A DNA stretch of 64,000 nucleotides from Neptunomonas japonica JAMM 1380. GTDB lineage: Bacteria > Pseudomonadota > Gammaproteobacteria > Pseudomonadales > Balneatricaceae. The position numbers and the translations under genes are program-made. This document shows positions 30,759-39,537 of the stretch, in pieces (position 1 is the first letter of the stretch; each line of letters opens with the position of its first letter). The DNA lies in assembly GCF_016592555.1 (NCBI RefSeq), contig NZ_AP014546.1, positions 558,001 to 622,000 of the forward strand, in the 5' to 3' direction. The notes below the pieces were generated by a model. That model was not told where the DNA came from. It saw only the letters and a program-made list of their open reading frames with translations, and searched no databases.

Positions 30759-32229
30759 AGCACACCACTATCAGTAATAAGCTGAGCAGTAACACAGGAG
30801 TGACACCGTACTTTTGATAGGGTGTTACTCCGCTTCTTTTCTCAACGCTTCCTGTTAATACTGCTGGCTGATAAGCCGGTGCTTGTGCTGCTATTTCACC
30901 ATAAGGGTCGACAATCGCAGTTAGCCCATTGTTGGTACTTCTGACTAACCATCGGCCATTTTCTAATGCGCGCATACGTGCAATTTGCATGTGTTGAGCT
31001 GGTGCTAAGGAGTGGCTGAACCATGTGTCGTTGGAGACAGTAAGAATCCAATCACTGTCTGTCGATAGCTTTCTGACAAGCTCTGGGTAGGCTATTTCAT
31101 AACAGATTGCGGCGGCAATTTTGCTTGAGCTAAGGTTAAGTGTTGTTTGTTGTTGTGCGGGCAAGCTAAAGCTCGACATAGGTAAATTGAAAAACTCGAT
31201 TACGCCGCGTAAATAATTTTCTACTGGTACGTACTCCCCAAAAGGAACCAGTCGCTGCTTATGATATATATCTGTTTTGCCCGTCAATAATGCCAGACTA
31301 TTATGAGCGCGGTAGCCGTTAGGGTGTTCAGTGTCTCTCTCTATAGAAGGTATGCCGCTGATAAGTGCGCGATTGTCTTGCTCTAGTTGAGTTAGCAGAT
31401 CGGACAGGTAGGGTTTTGCTGATGATAGCAGGGCCGGGATTGCTGTCTCGGGCCAAATGATCAGCGGTGCCTGGGTTTGTTTAAGTGTCATCTGGCTATA
31501 GATGTTGAGGAACTCGGGTAGGTAATTCTTATTCCATTTCAGCTGCTGAGGAATATTTGCTTGAACTATGTCTATCTCTTGGATATGCCCGCTTGCTTGC
31601 GTCCACTCCTTGGGTAGAAAAAAGCCTAAACAAGGCAGTGTGATAATAACGGCGAGAGCGATGCGTTGAGAAGCGTGGCGTGTTGTTAGCAACGATACTG
31701 TGGCAATTGATATGCACAGCACCGCAAACGACAGAAGCCAAACGCCGCCTATGGGGGCCCAAAATTTAAGCGGTGAATCTATCAGTGCGTACCCTAAATA
31801 CAGCCATGGGAAACCGGTAAGAAACCAGCTGCGAATCCATTCAAAAATAACCCATAAGCCAATAAAACCAGCGCCGGATAGTGTGGATTTTGATAGCCAT
31901 TTTGCATAACACCAGCCTTGTAGAGCAAAAGTTAGCGCTAGCCCCATTGCAAATGACAGCGTCATTAGGGACGCAAGCCAGATTGGAGCATTACCGTACG
32001 TATGAATGCTGACATATACCCAAGAGATACCTGTACCGAAAAAGCCGGTGCCAAAGCACCAGCTAACCCATGCTGATTGTTTCGGAGTAAGGTTTTGAAG
32101 CAGCAAGAATAAGATTCCGGGGATGATGAGAATCAATCCCCAAAAATCAAAAGGTGAAAACGCTAACGGTGTTAGAGCGCCGCAGATAAGAGCGATAAAG
32201 GCGCGATATTTTGTTAAAGACTTTAGCAT
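30730..32229 (-). CDS. lnt: Apolipoprotein N-acyltransferase
   Basis: Lnt adds the third acyl chain to lipoproteins in the inner membrane. About eight membrane segments surround a periplasmic nitrilase-fold domain (about 215-465) with the triad Glu in IIWPETAIPA, Lys in YHKQRLVPFGEYVP and Cys in AAAICYEIAYPE. ATG 32229 gives 499 residues; a GTG at 32241 is also open. It is the last gene of the miaB-ybeZ-ybeY-corC-lnt series, as in E. coli, and overlaps the convergent trpG by 29 bases. Confidence 0.96.
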   Translation of the reverse strand: MLKSLTKYRAFIALICGALTPLAFSPFDFWGLILIIPGILFLLLQNLTPKQSAWVSWCFGTGFFGTGISWVYVSIHTYGNAPIWLASLMTLSFAMGLALTFALQGWCYAKWLSKSTLSGAGFIGLWVIFEWIRSWFLTGFPWLYLGYALIDSPLKFWAPIGGVWLLSFAVLCISIATVSLLTTRHASQRIALAVIITLPCLGFFLPKEWTQASGHIQEIDIVQANIPQQLKWNKNYLPEFLNIYSQMTLKQTQAPLIIWPETAIPALLSSAKPYLSDLLTQLEQDNRALISGIPSIERDTEHPNGYRAHNSLALLTGKTDIYHKQRLVPFGEYVPVENYLRGVIEFFNLPMSSFSLPAQQQTTLNLSSSKIAAAICYEIAYPELVRKLSTDSDWILTVSNDTWFSHSLAPAQHMQIARMRALENGRWLVRSTNNGLTAIVDPYGEIAAQAPAYQPAVLTGSVEKRSGVTPYQKYGVTPVLLLSLLLIVVCFTRRQKGSS

Positions 32230-32245
32230 GCTTAATAACACTTTA

Positions 32246-33079
32246 TTATTTGCGTATTACCTGTAACAGCCGGATGCGACGGTTGTCTGAAGACAATACC
32301 TTGAAAGTGAAGTTTTGTATCGAGACCTCTTCATCTTTACGTGGGAGGTGGCCAAAGCGATGTGTAACAATGCCACCAATGGTATCGAACTCATCATCAG
32401 GAAAGCTGGTGTTGAAGTACTCGTTGAAGTCTTCAATTTCAGTCAAAGCCTTAACAATATAAGCGTTGTCGTCAAATAAACGGATATTGCCTTCATCCTC
32501 GTCGACATCGTGCTCATCTTCGATTTCACCGACGATCTGTTCTAGAACATCTTCGATGGTGACAAGACCGGCTATGCCGCCATATTCATCAATTACAATC
32601 GCCATATGATTGCGATTAGCGCGAAACTCTTTCAATAGAATATTGAGTCGCTTGCTTTCTGGAATGAAGGTGGCTTTGCGTAGTTTGTTGTAAATATCGA
32701 ACTCTTCTTGGCCATCATCAATAATTAATGGCAAGAGATCTTTTGCTAATAATACGCCGATGACTTCATCAGGGGACTCGCCGATAACAGGGAAGCGGGA
32801 GTGAGCGCTGGAAATGATAAGGGGAAGGAATTCTTTAGGTGTTAGTTCTGCGTCTACCACAACCATTTGGGAGCGTGGGATCATAACATCTCGAACTTGC
32901 ATCTCGGCAACTTGAATTGCGCCTTCAATGATGCTGAGGGCCTCTTGGTCCAGTACACTTTCTTCTGCTGCATCACGTAAAATGGTTAATACTTCATCAC
33001 GTGTTTTGGGTTCATCAGAAAATGCCTGGGCAAAACGCCCGAACCAACTTCGTGGTTGTCCTGATCGATCTTCACTCAT
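32246..33079 (-). CDS. corC: CorC/YbeX family CBS-domain protein
   Basis: A 277-residue cytoplasmic protein with paired CBS domains (about 65-190; VRDVMIPRSQMVVVD, VVIDEYGGIAGLVTIEDVLE) and a C-terminal CorC_HlyC domain that ends FKVLSSDNRRIRLLQVI. The family is linked with magnesium/cobalt efflux and, through YbeX, with ribosome and rRNA homeostasis. It lies 10 bases after ybeY and just before lnt, the standard order. Confidence 0.95.
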   Translation of the reverse strand: MSEDRSGQPRSWFGRFAQAFSDEPKTRDEVLTILRDAAEESVLDQEALSIIEGAIQVAEMQVRDVMIPRSQMVVVDAELTPKEFLPLIISSAHSRFPVIGESPDEVIGVLLAKDLLPLIIDDGQEEFDIYNKLRKATFIPESKRLNILLKEFRANRNHMAIVIDEYGGIAGLVTIEDVLEQIVGEIEDEHDVDEDEGNIRLFDDNAYIVKALTEIEDFNEYFNTSFPDDEFDTIGGIVTHRFGHLPRKDEEVSIQNFTFKVLSSDNRRIRLLQVIRK

Positions 33080-33089
33080 AACTAATTTC

Positions 33090-33554
33090 TCACACTCCTT
33101 GCTGATAAGGGTCAGGTATATTGATGGATGCTAGTAATGCTACTTCCAGTGTTTCCATCTGTTCGGCATCACTGTCATTTATATGGTCGAAACCAATAAG
33201 ATGCAAGGTTCCATGTATTACCATGTGTGCCCAATGGTTGTGTATCGGTTTGTTTTGCTCTTGGGCTTCTTTTGTAACGATATCGGCACAAATGGCAAGG
33301 TCACCTAGTAAATCCATAGGGATGCCTTCAGGTCCATCGAAAGGAAAAGAGAGCACGTTGGTGGGTGCATCTTTACCGCGATAGTCGTTGTTAAGCTGTT
33401 GGCTTTCTGTAGGTTCCACTAAACGGATGCAGATCTCGCCGCGTGATTTTCTGCCGGTAAGCGCTAAAGTGACCCAGAGTTGAAAGTCTTCATCAGAAGG
33501 TAGTATTAGCTCAGTGTTGTCGACGTCTCTTTGGATATCCACGTCGTAGTTCAT
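33090..33554 (-). CDS. ybeY: Endoribonuclease YbeY
   Basis: A zinc-dependent single-strand RNase needed for 16S rRNA 3' maturation and 70S quality control. The metal motif HGTLHLIGFDH is intact, and the RGKDAPTNVLSFPF strand is characteristic. Length is 154 residues. Its start overlaps the ybeZ stop by four bases (ATGA), indicating coupled translation. Confidence 0.96.
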   Translation of the reverse strand: MNYDVDIQRDVDNTELILPSDEDFQLWVTLALTGRKSRGEICIRLVEPTESQQLNNDYRGKDAPTNVLSFPFDGPEGIPMDLLGDLAICADIVTKEAQEQNKPIHNHWAHMVIHGTLHLIGFDHINDSDAEQMETLEVALLASINIPDPYQQGV

Positions 33555-34555
33555 GATGTGCTGCCTTTGCTCTGTTCTTGTTCTTGGTCAAAGCGTTCAT
33601 AAGCTTCAACAATGTGCTGAACTAATGGGTGACGCACTACATCTTTAGATGAGAAGTGAGTGAAACCAATGTCTTTAACGCCGCCCAATACATGGATTGC
33701 ATGCTTGAGGCCTGAAGGAGTGCCTTTAGGCAGATCGACCTGAGTAATGTCGCCGGTAATAACCGCTGTAGTGCCAAAGCCGATGCGAGTAAGGAACATT
33801 TTCATCTGTTCGCGTGTGGTATTTTGGCTTTCATCCAAAATAACAAAGGCACCATTGAGTGTGCGGCCGCGCATGTAGGCGAGGGGGGCGACTTCAATAA
33901 TGTTGCGCTCAAGAAGCTTATCGACTTTTTCAAAGCCAAGCATTTCATACAAGGCGTCATAAAGAGGGCGCAGGTAAGGGTCAACTTTTTGTGATAAGTC
34001 GCCGGGTAAAAAGCCGAGTTTCTCACCGGCTTCTACAGCAGGGCGCACAAGTAAAATACGCTCTATCTCTTCTTGTTCTAATGCTTGCACTGCACAGGCG
34101 ACTGCTAAGTAAGTTTTTCCAGTACCCGCAGGGCCAATACCAAAATTGATATCGTGCTGCAAAATAGAACGTAGATAATTTTGCTGGTTGGGACCGCGTG
34201 GCCTGATGAGAGCTTTACGCGTGCGAATGCTGATATCGCCTTTTAGTTGCTTGTTACCATTGCTAGCGCGTTGCTCGACACCTGACTGCTGTAGTAGCAA
34301 GTGGATCAATTCAGGCGTGATATCGGTCCCATCGATTGAGTCTTGATACAGTTGCTTAATCATTTCTCCAGCGAGTTGTGCCTGCTGGCTTTTTCCCGAT
34401 ACTTGGAAATCATTGCTACGGTTATGAATCGTGACATCTAGACGCGATTCCAATAGCTTCAGATGTTCATTAAGTTTGCCGCATAGATTGGCAAGGGCAT
34501 CTGCATGAAAAGGCGTTAGTAAAAATTTAACGTCTTTAGTTGTTTGTGTGGTCAT
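33551..34555 (-). CDS. ybeZ: PhoH-like ATPase YbeZ
   Basis: A 334-residue PhoH-family ATPase, a YbeY partner with RNA-related roles. N-terminal KH-like part followed by the ATPase: Walker A GPAGTGKTYLA, Walker B FVILDESQNTT, and the GFGTTAVITGDITQVDLP region. A TTG at 34570 with a GCGGA nearby is an alternative start adding five residues; ATG 34555 matches relatives better. It follows miaB. Confidence 0.94.
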   Translation of the reverse strand: MTTQTTKDVKFLLTPFHADALANLCGKLNEHLKLLESRLDVTIHNRSNDFQVSGKSQQAQLAGEMIKQLYQDSIDGTDITPELIHLLLQQSGVEQRASNGNKQLKGDISIRTRKALIRPRGPNQQNYLRSILQHDINFGIGPAGTGKTYLAVACAVQALEQEEIERILLVRPAVEAGEKLGFLPGDLSQKVDPYLRPLYDALYEMLGFEKVDKLLERNIIEVAPLAYMRGRTLNGAFVILDESQNTTREQMKMFLTRIGFGTTAVITGDITQVDLPKGTPSGLKHAIHVLGGVKDIGFTHFSSKDVVRHPLVQHIVEAYERFDQEQEQSKGSTS

Positions 34556-34582
34556 ACTGGCGTTTTTCAATCCGCAATGGGT

Positions 34583-35923
34583 TTAGTCGAGCTCAGAGCT
34601 AACAAGCTCACCAAGCAAGGAGTTCTGGTAAGCATCAAGGATGCGCACATCCGCAAAATGCCCTATCAGATTTGGATTATCGCACTTGAAATTAACAACA
34701 CGGTTGTTTTCGGTGCGTCCTGATAAAAGTCCAGGGTCTTTTCTGGAGTAGCGGTTAACCAGAATGCGTTGGGTAGAGCCAATCATGCGACGGCTAATCT
34801 GCATTGTTTGCTGGATAATACGTGTTTGCAAAATCTGTAAATGTTCTTTTTTGGTTTCTTCAGACACGGTATCAGGCAGATCAGATGCGGGTGTTCCTGG
34901 GCGTCTGCTGTAGACGAAGCTGAATGAGTTATCAAAACCTATCTCTTGGATGAGGTTCATAGTTGCTTCAAAATCTGCTTCGGTCTCACCCGGAAAGCCG
35001 ATGATGAAGTCAGAGGACATAGTTAGCTCTGGGCGTATTTTCATCAATCGGCGTATTTTTGATTTGTATTCTAATACAGTATGTCCACGCTTCATGGCCA
35101 TCAGAATGCGGTCAGAACCAGACTGTACAGGTAGGTGAAGATGGTTAACCAGCTCTGGTACGTCAGCAAAAGCTTGAATTAAATTGTCTGTAAACTCGAC
35201 AGGGTGTGAAGTAGTGAAACGGATACGATCGATCCCATCAACCGCCGCAACGTTACGAATCAACTCAGCTAAATCTGCGGTGTCGCCATCATGTGTATCA
35301 CCACGGTAGGCGTTGACGTTCTGGCCTAATAGGTTTACTTCTCTGACACCTTGCTCAGCTAGCTCAACGCACTCAGTAATAACGTCATCTATTGGGCGGC
35401 TAACTTCTTCTCCGCGTGTATAGGGAACGACGCAGAATGAACAATATTTACTACAGCCCTCCATTACAGAGACAAATGCTTCAGCGCCTTCGGCTTTGGG
35501 TGTGGGTAAAACGTCGAATTTTTCAATCTCAGGGAAACTGATATCAACGATACCTTTTTGTCCCTGGTTGGTTAGGTCGATCATTTCTGGCAGGCGGTGT
35601 AGTGTTTGCGGGCCGAAAATCATATCAACATAAGGCGCGCGTTTAAGGATGTTATCACCTTCTTGGCTAGCTACGCAGCCGCCTACGCCAATAATTAGAT
35701 CTGGGCGCTTGTCCTTTAATTTACGCCAGCGTCCCAGCTGATGAAAAACCTTTTCTTGCGCTTTTTCCCTAATAGAACAAGTATTTAATAACAGGACATC
35801 GGCATCATCCAGGCTATCGGTTAACTCCAACTTATGACTTTCACCAAGTAGATCTGACATACGGGCAGAATCATACTCGTTCATTTGACAGCCATGAGTT
35901 TTAATAAATAGCTTTTTCGCCAT
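34583..35923 (-). CDS. miaB: tRNA-2-methylthio-N6-dimethylallyladenosine synthase
   Basis: A radical-SAM methylthiotransferase that thiomethylates i6A37 in tRNAs reading U-initial codons. N-terminal UPF0004 domain with three cluster cysteines ([23 protein letters not shown]), radical-SAM motif [17 protein letters not shown], and a C-terminal TRAM domain. ATG 35923 has AAGGTG upstream; the open frame extends 13 codons further but without support. It is first in the miaB-ybeZ-ybeY-corC-lnt operon. Confidence 0.97.
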   Translation of the reverse strand: MAKKLFIKTHGCQMNEYDSARMSDLLGESHKLELTDSLDDADVLLLNTCSIREKAQEKVFHQLGRWRKLKDKRPDLIIGVGGCVASQEGDNILKRAPYVDMIFGPQTLHRLPEMIDLTNQGQKGIVDISFPEIEKFDVLPTPKAEGAEAFVSVMEGCSKYCSFCVVPYTRGEEVSRPIDDVITECVELAEQGVREVNLLGQNVNAYRGDTHDGDTADLAELIRNVAAVDGIDRIRFTTSHPVEFTDNLIQAFADVPELVNHLHLPVQSGSDRILMAMKRGHTVLEYKSKIRRLMKIRPELTMSSDFIIGFPGETEADFEATMNLIQEIGFDNSFSFVYSRRPGTPASDLPDTVSEETKKEHLQILQTRIIQQTMQISRRMIGSTQRILVNRYSRKDPGLLSGRTENNRVVNFKCDNPNLIGHFADVRILDAYQNSLLGELVSSELD

Positions 35924-36184
35924 TACACACCTTGTTCTATCGTTTGCAAAAAGACCGGTCATTGTACTGGATAGAGGGGCGTTTTAATAGGTATTGCGGT
36001 GTGCGTTAAAATCGATTTTATCGTGAGCTACATGCAGATCACAACGCCTAGCTTCACATGTAGTGATGAGTAAAAAAGAAGTGCTAGTGTTAATGTGTTG
36101 TGTGCGTAGGTGATAGGGGTATTCAGGGTGCTTTCTTGTGAGCGTTAAACATTCCAAAGAAAGAACCCTGAGTGAGCAGGTTAT

Positions 36185-36670
36185 TTATTGAACACATGAC
36201 CCGCTAGTAAGTTTGGTTAGCCTGTCACCTTGTGCAATTTCAACGCTGCCATCACTAAATATAATTTCTACATGGTCAACATCGATACAATCAATTTTTG
36301 CTCGGCCCCACGTATTTTTCCACGAATTACCTTTGCTGTACTCGCCGGGGTGAACGGGGCCTGCAACACGCAAGTAGGCGCTGTGATCTCTGCTTTTTCG
36401 AGCGCGTACAATATTGCCGTCTTTGTCATAAGCGGTAGCACGAAACAGTATGTATTGATAAGTGCCGGATGAAGAGTTAGTGAAGTGAATATTGGCACCT
36501 ACTGAACCACGTTTTTTCTTTTGGATAGGTTCGGCAAGCTCCAGTGTGATCAAGGGTTCTGGTACGTAAACTGGTATGGGTTCTGGTGCCTTGACTATCT
36601 CTTTCTCAGTGCTACAAGCGACCAATAAGGCGAGCGTAATAAGAATAAATGATCGTTTGATGAGCTGCAT
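36185..36670 (-). CDS. Small lipoprotein, function unknown
   Basis: A 161-residue lipoprotein: signal ending at lipobox LLVACS, a Pro/Glu-rich spacer (about 25-55) and one beta-rich domain (ANIHFTNSSSGTYQYILFRATAYD) that resembles the small Ig-like domains of outer-membrane lipoproteins, with two late cysteines that could pair. No family is recognised. It stands alone between miaB and epmB; an imperfect inverted repeat at 36124-36170 lies just downstream. Confidence 0.72.
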   Translation of the reverse strand: MQLIKRSFILITLALLVACSTEKEIVKAPEPIPVYVPEPLITLELAEPIQKKKRGSVGANIHFTNSSSGTYQYILFRATAYDKDGNIVRARKSRDHSAYLRVAGPVHPGEYSKGNSWKNTWGRAKIDCIDVDHVEIIFSDGSVEIAQGDRLTKLTSGSCVQ

Positions 36671-36796
36671 TGATAAGTCCTGTGACGATAGCTAATGGCA
36701 TGATTAGAGAGTAGACACTCATTGTTCAGGTGTGGTTCCCTTTATACACCAGTTAGCTTAAGGGAGGCTGATTAAATTTTTTTGACTACCCATAGT

Positions 36797-37807
36797 TTAG
36801 CTCAAAGAAAGTAATGTTTTTGACGGCCGACCGGGTATCTCTCGTGCAAGTTTAGGGACAAGGTAACCAGGAAGTTCTGTTTGTAGCTCTTTCATTAAAG
36901 CAATAGCATCGCTATCGCTAATGTCAAAGTGAGCGGCTCCGTGAACAGGGTCGAGAACAAAAAGGTAGTAAGGAAGAACGCCACACGTAAAGAGTGTTTC
37001 ACTGAGGGTCTTCAGGCAATCAACCGAGTCATTAATGCCTTTTAAAAGAACAGACTGGTTTAGAACGGTTACCTTAGCTGCTTGTAATTTAGCAATGCTC
37101 CCGGCTACCTGAGTGTCGACTTCGTTGGCGTGATTAATATGTAAAACGCAGACAGTGCTAAGGCGAGAAGATGCTAACGTTTGGCACAGAGTATCGGTAA
37201 CACGTTGAGGAATGACCACGGGAAGACGGCTATGGATTCTGAGTCGTTTTATATGCGTGATAGCCTCAAGATCATTAATCATGCTACTTAAACGCTTATC
37301 TGGGGTGGCTAACGGGTCGCCACCTGAGAAAATAACCTCAGTAATGTTTTGGTTATTCTGCAAGTATTGCAATACTTGTTGCCATTGCTGGCTACCTAGC
37401 TGGTTTTCTTGATAAGGAAAGTGACGTCTAAAACAGTACCGACAATTAATGGCGCAGGCACCGCTAAGAATAAGAAGCACTCGGCCTTTATACTTGTGGA
37501 TTAGCCCAGGAGCTGGGTTAGTATCGAGTTCTTCCAATGGGTCATTCGAGTAGCCTGGGTAGCGTTCCATTTCTGCTGATTGAGGTAGCACTTGTAGTAG
37601 CAGTGGATCGTTAGGGTTGCCTTTTTCGATACGGTTTAAATAAGGCTCAGGAACTCTAATAGCAAAATTTTTCGCTGCGTGAGAGCAAGCCGGCAGTGAT
37701 TGTGAGTCTAATTCAACTTTATCTAATAGTTCATCAAGGTTACAAGTAGACTGTCTTAGCAGGGTTTGCCAGTCGGTTTCGATGAAAATAGGTGTAATAT
37801 GGTTCAT
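36797..37807 (-). CDS. epmB: EF-P beta-lysylation protein B (lysine 2,3-aminomutase)
   Basis: EpmB makes (R)-beta-lysine, which EpmA attaches to elongation factor P. Radical-SAM CAINCRYCFRRHFPY, PLP lysine near the C terminus (VPKLAREIPGRPSKTLL) and the FSGGDPLATPDKRL segment match YjeK. Length of 336 residues is typical. It is divergent from efp over 142 bases, so both could share regulation. Confidence 0.95.
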   Translation of the reverse strand: MNHITPIFIETDWQTLLRQSTCNLDELLDKVELDSQSLPACSHAAKNFAIRVPEPYLNRIEKGNPNDPLLLQVLPQSAEMERYPGYSNDPLEELDTNPAPGLIHKYKGRVLLILSGACAINCRYCFRRHFPYQENQLGSQQWQQVLQYLQNNQNITEVIFSGGDPLATPDKRLSSMINDLEAITHIKRLRIHSRLPVVIPQRVTDTLCQTLASSRLSTVCVLHINHANEVDTQVAGSIAKLQAAKVTVLNQSVLLKGINDSVDCLKTLSETLFTCGVLPYYLFVLDPVHGAAHFDISDSDAIALMKELQTELPGYLVPKLAREIPGRPSKTLLSLS

Positions 37808-37949
37808 GATGACTGGAGCCTGAGATAATTCAATTTTGCTCGCATTCTCCTTTCAAGTAGAATAGGTGTCAATTTTGGTGTGAAAACCTTTTTAGCTCGA
37901 CTATTTTTTAGTGAAATTATTTTAGCTTAATTATTAATTAGAGAAAATT

Positions 37950-38510
37950 ATGGGATATTCCGCGAACCAGTTAAAAAACGGCCTAAAAGTGATGCTTGAA
38001 GGCGATCCATGTGCGATGCAGGATGTAGAGTTTGTCAAACCGGGTAAAGGCCAAGCGTTTACTCGTGTGAAAATGCGTAATTTGCTTACCGGTCGTGTTT
38101 GGGAACGTACTTTTAAATCTAACGAAAGCGTTGAAGGCGCAGACGTTATGGACCGCGATATGGAATACCTCTATAACGACGGTGAGTTGTATCATTTCAT
38201 GGTGCCGGTTACTTTTGAGCAATACGCTGCGGATGAAACAGCGGTAGGTGATGCTGCTAAATGGCTCAAAGAAAATGACACCTGCATGGTTACACTCTGG
38301 AACGATAACCCAATCGCGATTACAACAGCTAATTTTGTTGAACTCGAAGTTGTTGAAACTGATCCAGGTTTAAAAGGTGACACTGCTCAGGGAGGCTCTA
38401 AGCCGGCTAAATTGAGTACAGGTGCATCCGTTCGTGTTCCCTTGTTCATTGAGCAGGGTGATATTTTAAAAATTGATACACGTACTGGCGATTACGTTAG
38501 CCGTGCGTAG
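37950..38510 (+). CDS. efp: Translation elongation factor P
   Basis: EF-P rescues ribosomes stalled at polyproline. The 186-residue, three-domain protein has the modified lysine at residue 33 in the loop VKPGKGQAF (Lys 34 in E. coli). With Lys rather than Arg there, beta-lysylation by EpmA/EpmB is expected, and both enzymes are encoded nearby. The C-terminal RTGDYVSRA is standard. Confidence 0.97.
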   Translation: MGYSANQLKNGLKVMLEGDPCAMQDVEFVKPGKGQAFTRVKMRNLLTGRVWERTFKSNESVEGADVMDRDMEYLYNDGELYHFMVPVTFEQYAADETAVGDAAKWLKENDTCMVTLWNDNPIAITTANFVELEVVETDPGLKGDTAQGGSKPAKLSTGASVRVPLFIEQGDILKIDTRTGDYVSRA

Positions 38511-38528
38511 TTTTTAAATACAATTAAA

Positions 38529-38555
38529 ACGGCAGCTTCGGCTGCTGTTTTTGTG
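38529..38555 (+). terminator. Intrinsic terminator after efp
   Basis: ACGGCAGC-TTCG-GCTGCTGT forms an 8-bp stem with a stable UUCG tetraloop, followed by TTTTTGT. An almost identical element recurs at 42088-42111. Confidence 0.9.
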
Positions 38556-38638
38556 ATCTATTACCATTAAAAAAATTGCTTATGTTGTTTTGATGTGAAA
38601 AGTGTAACCTTCTAACTAGTTTTATTTAAGGCATATCA

Positions 38639-39478
38639 CTAATTTTTATTTGGTAGCTCTGCCCACAATTGTGGCCACTTTTCGATCCAGCAGCAAGAAT
38701 GATCAAAATTATCAATAACGGTCAAAAATACCTCTGAGTCGTGAGGGTACATATTTAGATAAGAGATCATGAGTTTGGCTGGGATGGTTTTATCCTCTGC
38801 TCCTACGAAGTGTTGTTGTCGAATGTTCTTAAGTGTGTTTATTGAATTTATAGCGTTTAGCGATCCCTTTAATGGTGACACTTTGTGATAAGCAGTCCAT
38901 GCTGAATGATCGATATTTCCCGCCACGCTTATAATACGTGTAACATCGTCTCTTTCAGCTGCTACGAGAGACGCAATACTAGCCCCCCCAGAATAACCTA
39001 CAAGCTCTATAGATGAGGCAGAGTACTTACTCTTAAGGTTAGAGATGGCTTGATTGACTGATGAGACTATGTTTGAAGCAAAACGCATATTTGTCCAATA
39101 CTTTTGGCTGCATGATGGGTCAGCTACATACTGGCAGGGGCGTGCAAGATATATAGCCGTCCCTTTGGGTTGACTAAGTGCTAACTCAAGTGCGAGAGGG
39201 TTTGTAGGTGTGGGGTTGCTTGAAGGCTGGTCTCGTGAAAGCCATGCCAACCCATCTCCTTCAATATAAACGGTTATATGATTGGTGCTAATCAAGTCCT
39301 TAAAAGAATAGGAGCGTAATAAAAAGCTATCAGTCTGTATGTTATATCCGTTCCAGTTCTTGGTGGCTGAAAGAGTTTCAGCGATACCATATCGCTCACT
39401 ATACGATGGTACTGAACGACACGCCTCTAAAGATATAATGCAAAGTATTGTGAATGCTATGTGAATAGATTTGATCAT
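38639..39478 (-). CDS. Exported alpha/beta hydrolase
   Basis: A 279-residue exported protein with a signal peptide ending near a weak lipobox (LEAC). An alpha/beta-hydrolase fold is shown by the nucleophile elbow ELVGYSGGASIA, a likely acid Asp in HFVGAEDKTIP and a late His in DNFDHSCC. Substrate unknown; resembles uncharacterised gammaproteobacterial lipases/peptidases. Codons are more AT-rich than in flanking genes. It is downstream of, and separated by a terminator from, the autotransporter. Confidence 0.78.
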   Translation of the reverse strand: MIKSIHIAFTILCIISLEACRSVPSYSERYGIAETLSATKNWNGYNIQTDSFLLRSYSFKDLISTNHITVYIEGDGLAWLSRDQPSSNPTPTNPLALELALSQPKGTAIYLARPCQYVADPSCSQKYWTNMRFASNIVSSVNQAISNLKSKYSASSIELVGYSGGASIASLVAAERDDVTRIISVAGNIDHSAWTAYHKVSPLKGSLNAINSINTLKNIRQQHFVGAEDKTIPAKLMISYLNMYPHDSEVFLTVIDNFDHSCCWIEKWPQLWAELPNKN

Positions 39479-39489
39479 GATTAATATCT

Positions 39490-39519
39490 CAAAAAAGCCG
39501 TCATTGATGATGACGGCTT
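39490..39519 (-). terminator. Intrinsic terminator after the autotransporter gene
   Basis: AGCCGTCAT and ATGACGGCT form a perfect 9-bp stem with a 5-base loop; on the minus strand six T follow. It lies 20 bases past the autotransporter stop, so the hydrolase gene behind it needs its own start or read-through. Confidence 0.88.
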
Positions 39520-39537
39520 CTGATTCAACAGCTCATG

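Noticed and set aside
36124..36170. Imperfect inverted repeat (CAGGGT..CTTTCTT / AAGAAAG..ACCCTG) after the small lipoprotein gene
   Set aside because: The loop is about 20 bases and no T-run follows on the minus strand, so I do not call it a terminator; it may be a remnant or a weak structure.
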